From Agrobacterium tumefaciens (GTDB lineage: Bacteria > Pseudomonadota > Alphaproteobacteria > Rhizobiales > Rhizobiaceae), in assembly GCF_005221325.1 (NCBI RefSeq), contig NZ_CP039889.1:2182501-2246500 (forward strand): a stretch of DNA of 64,000 bases, written 5' to 3'. The position numbers and the translations under genes are program-made. Shown here piece after piece: positions 1 to 8,403 of the stretch (position 1 is the first letter of the stretch; each line of letters opens with the position of its first letter). Below the pieces are notes generated by a model. It ran no database searches, was not told the origin of the DNA, and saw only the letters and a list, made by a program, of their open reading frames with translations.

Positions 1-435
1 CAACGACAGCAGGCGCAGCAGGGTATCGCGCAACGCAGGGGTCATCGGGTTGATCGATATGCCGACACCGCGCGGATCGGCGTCCCGGACCTGCGGCATT
101 GTGGACGCGACGTCCGCCAGGATCGCAGGATCGAGGATCAGCGAGACGGCAATATAGGGTTTGCCGTCGCCCGCATCCATAACTTGGCCGATTAGCGGCA
201 AATCGAGCGCGCTGATCAGGTAATGTGAGGGATCGTAGGACAAACGCTGGTCGTTAATCGCGACGTGCTTCGACCCCTGCAGAATGAAGCAAATCATGGA
301 ACGGTAGAGACATGGTGCTTTGCCGGTCGTGGCCCGTCCTATGCTGAGCTCCAGCCGCGGGATCGATGTGACGACCAAACCTGGAGATGCGTGGCGAAGT
401 GCAATGTCGATGTGCTGAGGAAGCTCGTCTGTCAT
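1..435 (-). CDS. AraC-family transcriptional regulator, N-terminal part (runs off the window)
   Basis: Open frame of 145 codons reading from an ATG at 435 to the window edge; the C-terminal half, which should hold the two helix-turn-helix motifs, lies outside. The visible part looks like the AraC_N effector-sensing cupin found in rhizobial AraC regulators: it contains CFILQGSKHVAIN followed by YDPSHYLISALDLP and a VSLILDP stretch, the usual beta-barrel pattern of this domain. It is divergent from the short-chain dehydrogenase at 604 with a 168-bp shared gap, so it probably controls that gene. The family call is fairly firm; the effector is unknown, and the DNA-binding part was not seen. Confidence 0.8.
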   Translation of the reverse strand, partial: MTDELPQHIDIALRHASPGLVVTSIPRLELSIGRATTGKAPCLYRSMICFILQGSKHVAINDQRLSYDPSHYLISALDLPLIGQVMDAGDGKPYIAVSLILDPAILADVASTMPQVRDADPRGVGISINPMTPALRDTLLRLLSL

Positions 436-603
436 TTCGATATTATGGCATCGTTGTTCGTATGCGTAAAGTGATTGAGACAATCAGGCAAAACGTTGAG
501 AGGATCAGGTGGGTTTGAAGAAGCGTCATCAAGTAGGTTGGCGGCATGGAGAGGGCGCTTCTTGTCGCCGTCTCACAATTGGATGACTTGAAAGGACCCA
601 ACC

Positions 604-1362
604 ATGACCAACCAGATCGCACTTATTACCGGCGCCAGCCGCGGCCTTGGCCGTAACATCGCGCTTCATCTCGCAAAACGTGGTGTCCATATCATCGGCA
701 CCTATCGCAGCGGCTCGGCAGAAGCGGAGGCATTGCGTCACGAGATCGAAGCTCTGGGCGGCAAGGCTGTGATGCTGGCGCTCGATGTCACTGATGTGGC
801 GAGCTTTGCTGCATTCGCGGGGCAGGTGGCAAATGCTCTCGTGGCGGAGTTCGGCCGTGAGCGCTTCGACTTCCTCGTCAACAATGCCGGAAACGGTTTG
901 TTCGCCAACTTCACGGAAGCGACGGAAGAACAATTCGAATCCTTGATAGCGACACACCTGCGTGGGCCTGTGTTCCTCACGCAGAAGCTGTTGCCCCTCA
1001 TTGAAGATGGTGGACGTATCCTCAACGTTTCCTCGGGCTTCACGCGTTTCACGCTCCCCGGATACAGTCTTTATGCGGCGGCAAAGGCCGGGATTGAGGT
1101 GCTGACCCGCTTCCTGGCAGTCGAGCTTGGAGCACGACAGATCCGCGTAAACGCAATTTCACCAGGAGCCATCGCGACTGACTTTGGCGGCGGAGCGGTG
1201 CGCGACAATGAAGGCGTTAATGCCTACGTCGCTCAGGGCATCGCCCTTGGTCGTGTCGGGCAGCCGGACGATATCGGTGGCGCGGTCGCAGCCATTCTTT
1301 CCGATGATCTGGCGTGGGCGAACGGAACGACCTTCGATATCTCCGGCGGGCAGTTGCTCTGA
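604..1362 (+). CDS. Short-chain dehydrogenase/reductase (SDR)
   Basis: Protein of 252 aa, typical length for a classical SDR. The NAD(P)-binding motif TGASRGLG is at residues 9-16, NNAG near residue 97, and the catalytic Ser-Tyr-Lys pattern is visible as NVSSGF, then YAAAK. The C-terminal ISGGQLL end is that of 3-oxoacyl-ACP-reductase-like members. Downstream of the cofactor loop it has the usual PGAIATDF segment. The substrate cannot be told from sequence. It stands alone, divergent from an AraC-type regulator, an arrangement common for inducible oxidoreductases of electrophilic or xenobiotic compounds (inference). Confidence 0.85.
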   Translation: MTNQIALITGASRGLGRNIALHLAKRGVHIIGTYRSGSAEAEALRHEIEALGGKAVMLALDVTDVASFAAFAGQVANALVAEFGRERFDFLVNNAGNGLFANFTEATEEQFESLIATHLRGPVFLTQKLLPLIEDGGRILNVSSGFTRFTLPGYSLYAAAKAGIEVLTRFLAVELGARQIRVNAISPGAIATDFGGGAVRDNEGVNAYVAQGIALGRVGQPDDIGGAVAAILSDDLAWANGTTFDISGGQLL

Positions 1363-1396
1363 ACCCGCACGATGTCGAACCGCTGAGGCTTTGGCC

Positions 1397-2290
1397 TCAT
1401 TTTGCTGAGTATTGAGGCGCGGCGGACAGGGCCGTTTTCAGATGTGCCGCCATAAGTTCCGCTGCGCGCTCAAGCTCCCCCAGACCAACCGCTTCTATGA
1501 TGGCGACGTGCTCGCGGCACCAGTCCTTGACCCGCCGGCGGTTGGTGTAGCCGCCGAATTCCAGCAGTCGGCGCAGCCGGTTCTGCTGCTGAATCGCCTG
1601 CAGGAAGAATATATTGCCGCTGAATTCGGCGATCATCTCGTGAAAATTTGCATCGGTTTCGAACAGTTGGCGCGGATCGACAGAGCCTATGTCGGGATGC
1701 GCTTCCAGATACAGATGCTGCAACCGGGATCGCTCAAGCGCCGCCGGATCGTGCCGGAAACTGCTTAGCAGAAAACCTGAAGGCTCTATCGTCTTGCGAA
1801 AATCGTAGCTGTTGCGCAGGGCTACCTGCGTGTCCAGTGTCGGTAGGAAAGTCCAGCCGCGGCCACTGTTGCGTGCCAGAAGGCCGTCATTGACGAGATT
1901 GGTGAGCGTTTTCTGCAGCAGGATCCGGTCGACATCGAAGCGACGTGCAATGTCTGATTGGGTGAAGGTTTCGGCAAGCGCGCCGGACAGGCGTTCCTCC
2001 ACGATACGCGAATAAAGATCCTGATCAGCCGTCGTTGGAATCTCGACTTCGATACGTTGCAATTCCTCCGGCAGAGCCTTGAGGAAAAAACCCTGATTCT
2101 TGCGCGCCTCGACAATGCCGCGCTCGGCAAGAAGCAGCAGCGCTGAGCGCACCGGCGTTCGCGATACGCCGATCATATCGCCGAGCTGTTGCTCACGCAT
2201 ATGATGCCCCGGCTCAAAGCGCGCATCACGGGCGAGGTCAAGAATTTGATTTGCAAGTCGATATCGACCTTGCCGCGGAATGCTGGTCAC
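1397..2290 (-). CDS. GntR-family (FadR/FCD-type) transcriptional regulator
   Basis: A winged helix-turn-helix domain (RLANQILDLAR, then LGDMIGVSRTPVRSALLLLAERGIV) is followed by what looks like a second small winged-helix segment (FTQSDIARRFDVDRILLQKTLTNLVNDGLL) and an all-helical FCD effector domain (DANFHEMIAEFSGN, then REHVAIIEAVGLGELERAAELMAAHL). The frame is open further upstream but has no ATG there; a GTG at 2290 just before the HTH is chosen, with GTG at 2320 as the alternative. That alternative would overlap the inverted repeat at 2306-2333. It is divergent from the catabolic operon beginning at 2611 and is the likely local regulator of it. The ligand is unknown. Confidence 0.8.
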   Translation of the reverse strand: MTSIPRQGRYRLANQILDLARDARFEPGHHMREQQLGDMIGVSRTPVRSALLLLAERGIVEARKNQGFFLKALPEELQRIEVEIPTTADQDLYSRIVEERLSGALAETFTQSDIARRFDVDRILLQKTLTNLVNDGLLARNSGRGWTFLPTLDTQVALRNSYDFRKTIEPSGFLLSSFRHDPAALERSRLQHLYLEAHPDIGSVDPRQLFETDANFHEMIAEFSGNIFFLQAIQQQNRLRRLLEFGGYTNRRRVKDWCREHVAIIEAVGLGELERAAELMAAHLKTALSAAPQYSAK

Positions 2291-2305
2291 CGGAATATCC
2301 GTAAA

Positions 2306-2333
2306 TTGTACTAAATACACACCACTAGTACGA
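2306..2333. promoter_or_regulatory. Candidate operator of the GntR regulator (inverted repeat)
   Basis: TTGTACTA (2306-2313) and TAGTACGA (2326-2333) form an inverted repeat with one mismatch and a 12-bp spacer, just upstream of the regulator's chosen start. The half-site recurs as ATTGTACT at 2550-2557, upstream of the divergent transporter operon; ATTGTACT is also present at 2305-2312. A shared half-site on both sides of a divergent pair is what an autoregulated local regulator would leave. Binding is inferred only. Confidence 0.4.
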
Positions 2334-2610
2334 TATAATCGATATTTCTGGCAATCCTTGATTGGCGTTAACACGCACAAATTTCCGTAAGAATAGAAAT
2401 CGTATCGATGGATGTTGTGTACTGTCTGGCGCGTCAAGGGATTTTTCGATCAAAAGATGCTTCAAAAACGCACATAAAGCTCAAAAAATAGCCATCTGTT
2501 TGATGTGCTGATTTTTTAGGTTTTGATGCTTGACTAGCCCTGAATTTGCATTGTACTGATGTTGTCAATCAGAGCAATCATAGCCTGATAAATAGATAAG
2601 GGGAACCGTC

Positions 2611-3420
2611 ATGCTTCGATCTGCAGTGGCCGCATTCGCATTGTCCTTCACGCTCGCTCAAGCGGTTTCCGCGGCGGAGCTTCCCAAGTCGGGGCTCGTC
2701 GAGGCGACGGCCATCACCTATGGCGTCGCCGCGACGTTTGCGCCTTTCGAGTTTCAGAAAGACGCCAAACTTACGGGCTTCGATATCGATCTGATCGCAG
2801 CGCTTTCGGCAAAGCTGAAGGCGCAGGCCAAGCCGATGAACATGGAATTCAAGGGGCTTATTCCCGCCCTGATCGGCGGTCGCATCGATCTCATCAACTC
2901 GGCGATGTACATCAATCCGGCGCGCTCGGAGCAGGTCGATTTCATTCCGTACCTGAAGATCGGCAACATGGTGATCGTTCAGGCGGGCAACCCGAAGAAG
3001 ATCACCGGTCGTGACGATAGCCTGTGCGGTAAAACCGTCGCCGTCACGCTGGGCGGCATTCAGGAGAGCCAGGCGCGTGCCGACGATGTGCGCTGCAAGG
3101 CGAAGAACCTTGAAGGCGTAAAGGTCCTGACCTTCCCGACGGCACAGGATTCCGCGTTGACGTTGCGCCAGGGGCGCGCCGACGCAACGTTTGACTCAAC
3201 GCCGGGTGCAGTCGTCCTGCAGACCGAGGTTCCCGGCGTTTACGAGACGGTCGGCGAAGAGTTCGAGTCCAACACCAGCATCGGCATGGCAACACGCAAG
3301 GGCGATACGGCGCTGCAGACGTCCATCAAGGATGCTCTCAGCGAGGTCGTCAGCGACGGTACCTACAAGTCGCTGATCGAAAAGTGGAAGCTGCCGGCAT
3401 CGGTTGCGATCTTCAAGTGA
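2611..3420 (+). CDS. Polar amino-acid-type ABC transporter, periplasmic binding protein
   Basis: Protein of 269 aa of the family-3 solute-binding type (SBP_bac_3, as in HisJ/GlnH). The signal peptide is clear (MLRSAVAAFALSFTL, cleavage near AVSAAE). The mature start ITYGVAATFAPFEFQ and the GFDIDLIAALSAKL segment are the ligand-binding first lobe; GRIDLINSAMYINPARSEQVDFI is the family's hinge region. Two cysteines (in SLCGKTV and DVRCKAKN) could form a disulfide in the second lobe. The start has a good ribosome site (AAGGGGAA). It is the first gene of the operon, 34 bp before the permease. The ligand is probably a small amino compound handled by the enzymes encoded downstream. Confidence 0.9.
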   Translation: MLRSAVAAFALSFTLAQAVSAAELPKSGLVEATAITYGVAATFAPFEFQKDAKLTGFDIDLIAALSAKLKAQAKPMNMEFKGLIPALIGGRIDLINSAMYINPARSEQVDFIPYLKIGNMVIVQAGNPKKITGRDDSLCGKTVAVTLGGIQESQARADDVRCKAKNLEGVKVLTFPTAQDSALTLRQGRADATFDSTPGAVVLQTEVPGVYETVGEEFESNTSIGMATRKGDTALQTSIKDALSEVVSDGTYKSLIEKWKLPASVAIFK

Positions 3421-3453
3421 CACGTTTCGAAACCACAGGAAAAGGAGAGCGGG

Positions 3454-4173
3454 ATGTCACTTGATCTGGTCTTCGGCTACGTCTTCTCGCCCGCTTTCTT
3501 TCACGGCGCTCTTCTGACGCTTCTCATCACCGTGGTGTCGTTGTTCTTCGGCATGGTGGCGGGTCTGCTCGTGGCCTTGCTGCAGGAATCCGGCATCAAG
3601 GTATTGCAGGTCGTCACGCTCATCTATCTCTGGCTGTTCCGCGGCACGCCGGTCCTGTTCCAGATCATCTTCATCTACAATGTCCTGCCAACCTTCGGCA
3701 TCATGTTGTCGGCCTTCGTCAGCGCGGTGATCGCCCTGTCGCTGAATGAAGGGGCCTACATGGCAGAGATCATTCGCTCCGGCCTTCAGGCGGTTAAGAA
3801 GGGACAGCGTACGGCGGGCCTTGCGCTTGGTATGAGCCGTTTCGCCGTGATGCGCCATATCGTCATTCCGCAAGCCGCCCGCATCGTTCTGCCGCCAACG
3901 GGTAACCAGATGATCGGCATGCTGAAAACAAGTGCGCTTGTATCGGTCGTCGCCGTCGAGGAACTGTTGCTGGTCGCCAACCAGACGGCGAGTTCCAATT
4001 TCAAATATTTCGAGGCTCTGACGGCTGCCGGCATCTATTACCTGCTGCTGACGACCATCTTCATGGTCTTGCAATATCTCCTCGAACGCTCGCTGGACCG
4101 CAAGCGGACCCGTGAAAGACGCCGACCCGTTTCGCTGACTGCGCGTCTCACCAGGCTTACTGCAAAAAGCTAA
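3454..4173 (+). CDS. Amino-acid ABC transporter permease
   Basis: Inner-membrane protein of 239 aa with about five hydrophobic segments and the HisM/GlnP-type EAA loop (LGMSRFAVMRHIVIPQAAR, about residues 129-147) that contacts the ATPase. The N-terminal signature LTLLITVVSLFFGMVAG and the motif WLFRGTPVLFQIIFIYN are typical of polar amino-acid permeases. Only one permease is encoded, so the channel is presumably a homodimer. It lies between the binding protein and the ATPase, with 20 bp to the next start. Confidence 0.9.
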   Translation: MSLDLVFGYVFSPAFFHGALLTLLITVVSLFFGMVAGLLVALLQESGIKVLQVVTLIYLWLFRGTPVLFQIIFIYNVLPTFGIMLSAFVSAVIALSLNEGAYMAEIIRSGLQAVKKGQRTAGLALGMSRFAVMRHIVIPQAARIVLPPTGNQMIGMLKTSALVSVVAVEELLLVANQTASSNFKYFEALTAAGIYYLLLTTIFMVLQYLLERSLDRKRTRERRRPVSLTARLTRLTAKS

Positions 4174-4193
4174 TCCAGCTGAAGGAGACAATC

Positions 4194-4943
4194 ATGAGAC
4201 CTTCCGAAGACAAGCCAGTTCTCGAGATCATGGGGATCAACAAAAGCTTCGGCGATCTTCAGATCCTGAAGGCCTGCAGCCTGAATGTGCGCAGCCGCGA
4301 AACCATGGTCATCATCGGTCCGTCGGGGTCCGGCAAGTCCACCCTGCTGCGCTGCATCAACCTGCTGGAACCCGCCGATGACGGTAACATCTTTTTCGAG
4401 GGCCGTGACATTGCGGGTGAGATCAGGCGCGCTCCGGAAATCCGCCGTGAGATCGGCATGGTCTTCCAGAACTTCGAGCTGTTCCAGCACCTGACGGCGA
4501 TCGAAAACATCATGCTGGCACCGATGAAAGTGCTCGGCATGAGCCGTAGCGATGCCCACGATATTGCCATGGACCTGTTGCGCAAGGTCCGTATACCCGA
4601 GCGTGCCGACTTCTTTCCCGACGAACTGTCCGGCGGCCAGCAGCAGCGTATCGCGATCGCCCGCGCCCTCGCCATGAAGCCAAAGCTGATGCTCTACGAC
4701 GAGCCGACGTCCGCGCTGGACCCGGAGATGATCCGTGAAGTGCTGGATGTCATGACCGACCTCAGCAGTGAAGGCATGACCAGCATCGTCGTGACCCACG
4801 AAATGGGCTTCGCCAAACGCGCGGCCGATCAGATCGTCTTCATGGAGAACGGCGAAGTGATCGAGAATGCCCCGCGTGACGCCTTCTTCGGTGGAGCCGT
4901 CAATGAGCGGGCGACACACTTCCTCGACCAAATCCTGCACTAG
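4194..4943 (+). CDS. Amino-acid ABC transporter ATP-binding protein
   Basis: Protein of 249 aa, the usual length for GlnQ/HisP ATPases. Walker A is GPSGSGKST (about residues 42-50), the Q-loop lies in GMVFQNFELFQHL, the signature is LSGGQQQR, Walker B is LMLYDEPTSALDPE and the switch histidine is in VVTHEMGFA. It energises uptake with the upstream permease and binding protein. The gene ends 13 bp before the deacylase gene, so transport and breakdown are probably transcribed together. Confidence 0.93.
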   Translation: MRPSEDKPVLEIMGINKSFGDLQILKACSLNVRSRETMVIIGPSGSGKSTLLRCINLLEPADDGNIFFEGRDIAGEIRRAPEIRREIGMVFQNFELFQHLTAIENIMLAPMKVLGMSRSDAHDIAMDLLRKVRIPERADFFPDELSGGQQQRIAIARALAMKPKLMLYDEPTSALDPEMIREVLDVMTDLSSEGMTSIVVTHEMGFAKRAADQIVFMENGEVIENAPRDAFFGGAVNERATHFLDQILH

Positions 4944-4956
4944 GTGAAATGCCATT

Positions 4957-6120
4957 ATGACAAATATGCCAGACATCGCACGCATGAAGCGTGAGCTTGC
5001 CGAAATCATCGCCATTCCCAGCGAAAATCCGCCAGGTGGCGAAGCTGCGGTCGCGGCTTATGTCGAGCGGCTTCTGAAGGCCGAAGGCTTCGCCGTGTCG
5101 GTGACCGAGTACAAGCCGGGCCGCTTCAACGTCGAAGCGAGGCTGGAAAATGGTCCGGGCCCCGTCTTTGCCTTCAACACCCATATGGATACCGTGCCTG
5201 CCGGCGAAGGCTGGACCTCCGACGCCTTCACGCTGCGCGAAACGGATGGCAAGCTGTTCGGCCGTGGTGCCTGCGATTGCAAGGGTCCGCTGATCGCGAT
5301 GATCGAGGCCATGCGCATGCTGGTCGCCGATCGCACGGCATGGTCAGGCACGCTTCTCGGTGTGTTTGTCGGCGACGAGGAAATCGCCAGCGAAGGTGCC
5401 AAATATTATGCTTCGACCCGTCCGAAAATCGATTTCGCCGTGGTTGGGGAGCCGACGTCCAACACCACCTATTCCGCCCACAAGGGCAGTCTGCGACCGG
5501 TCGTGCGTGTCCATGGCGTCGTGGCGCATTCCGGCACGCCTCACCTCGGCGACAATGCCATCTACCGTGCAGGCCAGTTGCTGACACTGGTGGAGGCCTA
5601 TCACAACGAGGTCGTCCGCACCCGCACGCGCCCGCTTGTCGGCGAGGCGAGCCTGACCGTGACCCGCATCTCCGGCGGCCATGCCGACAACGTCTTGCCG
5701 GGCTCATGCGAAATTCTCCTCGACCGCCGCATGGTGCCTGGCGAAAACGAGGATGCGGTGAAGCAGGAGTTTGCCGGTCTTCTCAAGGACGCCTACGATC
5801 GCTTTGGCGTCAAGGCCGAGATCGTAGACTACAAGGCGACGACCGGAAGCGCGACGGAAACGGCCGGTGACCAGCCGATCGTCGTCGCGAGCCTTGAGGC
5901 ATGCAGGGAAAATGGAACTACCGATCCCGGTCCCTTCGGCTTCCAGGGTGGCTGTGACCTGGTGCATTTCCGCTCGCTCGGCGCTCAGGGCACGGTGATC
6001 GGTCCGGGCAGTCTTTCGGTGGCGCACAAGCCTGACGAGTTCGTGCCGTTGGACGAATTCGTCACCTGCAGCGTCATCTATCGCGACGTCGCCAGAAAAA
6101 TGCTGCAGCCGAACCAATGA
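4957..6120 (+). CDS. M20-family metallopeptidase / deacylase (ArgE/DapE type)
   Basis: Protein of 387 aa, matching ArgE/DapE/carboxypeptidase-G2-like amidohydrolases. The two-zinc site is visible: FNTHMDTVP (His and Asp), GRGACDCKGP with the bridging Asp, the catalytic Glu pair in GDEEIASEG, GEPTSN, and the final His in SVAHKPDEF. The dimerisation domain starts at AHKGSLRPVVRVHG. It should hydrolyse an amide: removing an N-acyl group or splitting a dipeptide-like molecule. It overlaps the next gene by 4 bp (ATGA). The pairing with an M24-type hydrolase two genes on recalls the ectoine-degradation pair DoeA/DoeB, but other genes of that pathway are not seen. Confidence 0.87.
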   Translation: MTNMPDIARMKRELAEIIAIPSENPPGGEAAVAAYVERLLKAEGFAVSVTEYKPGRFNVEARLENGPGPVFAFNTHMDTVPAGEGWTSDAFTLRETDGKLFGRGACDCKGPLIAMIEAMRMLVADRTAWSGTLLGVFVGDEEIASEGAKYYASTRPKIDFAVVGEPTSNTTYSAHKGSLRPVVRVHGVVAHSGTPHLGDNAIYRAGQLLTLVEAYHNEVVRTRTRPLVGEASLTVTRISGGHADNVLPGSCEILLDRRMVPGENEDAVKQEFAGLLKDAYDRFGVKAEIVDYKATTGSATETAGDQPIVVASLEACRENGTTDPGPFGFQGGCDLVHFRSLGAQGTVIGPGSLSVAHKPDEFVPLDEFVTCSVIYRDVARKMLQPNQ

Positions 6121-7214
6121 GAGCCACTCTCTACAGAGCCATGTTGCAATATGGCGGCGGCCTGCTTCTCCATACCGCGTCGTCGGGACCGGTGGGCGGT
6201 CTGGACACACTTTATCTGAGGCTGGAGCGCGGCGAACATGTCGGTATCGGTGAAGTCCGCATCAATATCGCCTATCTGAACGGCCTCAGCCCGGAGATGT
6301 GCCTTGAGCAGGCTCTGGCCGTTCTGGAGGATATCAACTGGTCGGTCGGGTCGTCGATAATCCAGGCTGTCCTTTCGAAACGGACGGATGTCATCGCGCC
6401 GGTGCGCATGCTGATCGACATGGCTCTCCATGACCTGATGGCGCGCGAGAGCAATGTTCCCGTCAGTGCGATACTCGGCGGCGAGGCTGGTCAGCCGGTC
6501 CGCTATGCCACCAATCAGACGCTTTTCATATCTTCGGCCGAGCAGTTTCTCATGCAGGCCGAAGCTTACGTGAACAGAGGTTTTCACGACCTGAAAGTGC
6601 GCGTCGGCGGCGGTGATTTTGCCGATGATCTTGCGCGCCTGGCAGCTCTGCGGCAGCGTTTCGGCGACGGCGTCAAACTGGCGATCGATGCCAACGGCTC
6701 ATGGGGCGAGGCGGAAGCGGAAGAGAACCTGAAAACACTTGCCCGTTTCGGGCTGACGTATGTCGAGCAGCCGGTGGCGCCAGGTGACTGGGACATGCTG
6801 AACCGGCTGGCCGAGAAAAGCCCGCTGCCGTTGATGCTCGACGAAAGCGTCGCCACCCCATCCGACATCGATGCGATCATCGTTGCCGGCGGCCGGCTGT
6901 GGGGGCACCTGAAGCTTGTGAAACTCGGCGGTCTCACCGCAAGCCTTGCGGCTGCCAAGCGCCTTTCGGATGCGGGCATTCCGTTCATGGTGGGCCAGAT
7001 GAACGAAGGCGCGGTCGCAACGGCAGCCGCACTTCATCTCAGCTGCGCGGTGCAGCCCCGCTTTGCCGAACTTTATGGTGCCGACGGGCTGGAGAACGAT
7101 GCCGCAGCCGGTCTCGTTTATGCAAACGGCGACGTCGAGGGACCAGCCACAAGCGGGTTGGGTTTGAAATTCGATGCGTCGAAGGCGCATCTCGTCAAGG
7201 AGTTTGGATTATGA
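6117..7214 (+). CDS. Enolase-superfamily enzyme (muconate-lactonizing / dipeptide epimerase-like)
   Basis: Protein of 365 aa with a capping domain followed by the beta/alpha barrel. Likely catalytic residues are the Lys of HDLKVRVGG, the metal ligands Asp in AIDANGSW, Glu in YVEQPV and Asp in LMLDESVAT, and the second-face Lys of LVKLGGLTAS. This pattern fits the muconate-lactonizing subgroup, which includes N-acylamino-acid racemases and dipeptide epimerases. Beside an M20 deacylase and a D-amino-acid transaminase, racemising an N-acylated or peptide substrate is a reasonable guess, but not proven. Translationally coupled at both ends (4-bp overlaps). Confidence 0.8.
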   Translation: MRATLYRAMLQYGGGLLLHTASSGPVGGLDTLYLRLERGEHVGIGEVRINIAYLNGLSPEMCLEQALAVLEDINWSVGSSIIQAVLSKRTDVIAPVRMLIDMALHDLMARESNVPVSAILGGEAGQPVRYATNQTLFISSAEQFLMQAEAYVNRGFHDLKVRVGGGDFADDLARLAALRQRFGDGVKLAIDANGSWGEAEAEENLKTLARFGLTYVEQPVAPGDWDMLNRLAEKSPLPLMLDESVATPSDIDAIIVAGGRLWGHLKLVKLGGLTASLAAAKRLSDAGIPFMVGQMNEGAVATAAALHLSCAVQPRFAELYGADGLENDAAAGLVYANGDVEGPATSGLGLKFDASKAHLVKEFGL

Positions 7215-8380
7215 GCATACCCAGCGATATCGTTCAGGGACAGGAATCGGCATTCCCGCGGGAGGAATATGCCCGTCGGCAGGCGTCTGCCCGCGAAGCG
7301 CTTTCGGCAGCGGGCATCGATGCGATGGTCGTGACCGGGCCTGAGAACATCTTTTATCTCACCGGCCAGCAGACCCCCGGCTATTACACGTTCCAGGCGC
7401 TGATATTGCCGGCTGATGGCGATCCCGTCTTCCTGATCCGCCAGCTTGAATATTTCAATTTCATCGCCAATACGTTCATCTCCGATGCCGTCGTTTATCA
7501 GGATGGAGAGGACCCGCTCGGCCTTCTGGTAAAGCTGATCGAGAGCCGCGGCCTGGCTTCCAAGCGTATTGCCATCGACAAGCGGGGATGGTTCCTGCCG
7601 ATTGCGGTCTATGAGGCGCTGCAGGCGCGGCTGGGCACGATCGGCGATGGTGCGGGCGTCATCGAGAAGCAGCGTGCGATCAAGTCGCCGCTCGAGGTAG
7701 AGAAGCTCGAGCGCGCCGCATCCTATGTCGATGAAGGCATGCGCGCCGGTCTTTCTGCCGTCCGCATCGGGGCGACGGAGAATGATCTCGTGGCCGCAAT
7801 GATGGGCTCGGCAATCGCTGCGGGCTCGGAATATCTCGGCATGGAGCCGCTCGTCTCGGTCGGTCCGCGCACCGGCGTGCCGCATGGCACCTGGCGCCGC
7901 CGCCAGATCAATGCGGGTGATCCGGCGTTCCTGGAAATGGCCGCGTGCCATGACCGATACCACGCGGCGCTGATGCGTTCCGCCTGGATCGGCGAGCCGC
8001 CGAAGGAAGCAGCGGACATGATGAAGGTCTGCCAGGAGGCGCTTCAGGTCTCGCTTGACACGATCCGTCCGGGCGTGGCCTGCGAAGTGCCGCATATCGC
8101 CTGCCAGAAGGTCATCGATCGCGCCGGTTATACCGAGAATTTCAAGAAGCGGCTGGGTTACAGCGTCGGCATTTCCTTCGCGCCCGACTGGGGCGAGGGC
8201 GCCATCCTCAGCCTGAATGCAGGCGTGACGGCGGAACTTCAGCCCGGCATGACCTTCCACCTGCCGCCGGCGCTGCGCATTTACGGTCGCTTCACGGTCG
8301 GTGTCAGCGAAACGATCGTCATCACGGAAACGGGCTATCGCGCTCTGGGAACGATCGATCGCGATCTCCTGATCGTGTAA
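7211..8380 (+). CDS. M24-family (creatinase / ectoine-hydrolase-like) protein
   Basis: Protein of 389 aa starting at the ATG that overlaps the previous stop. An N-terminal creatinase_N domain (REALSAAGIDAMVVTGPENIFYLTG begins it, around residues 28-52) is followed by a pita-bread fold. The usual metal-binding Asp motif of aminopeptidases is replaced by FLEMAACHDRYHAALMR, so it resembles the metal-free amidine or ring hydrolases creatinase and DoeA rather than prolidase. It probably opens or cleaves the imported compound. Substrate unknown. The gene lies 23 bp before the amidotransferase gene. Confidence 0.78.
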   Translation: MSIPSDIVQGQESAFPREEYARRQASAREALSAAGIDAMVVTGPENIFYLTGQQTPGYYTFQALILPADGDPVFLIRQLEYFNFIANTFISDAVVYQDGEDPLGLLVKLIESRGLASKRIAIDKRGWFLPIAVYEALQARLGTIGDGAGVIEKQRAIKSPLEVEKLERAASYVDEGMRAGLSAVRIGATENDLVAAMMGSAIAAGSEYLGMEPLVSVGPRTGVPHGTWRRRQINAGDPAFLEMAACHDRYHAALMRSAWIGEPPKEAADMMKVCQEALQVSLDTIRPGVACEVPHIACQKVIDRAGYTENFKKRLGYSVGISFAPDWGEGAILSLNAGVTAELQPGMTFHLPPALRIYGRFTVGVSETIVITETGYRALGTIDRDLLIV

Positions 8381-8403
8381 GACGATCGGATCGAACGGAG
8401 CTG

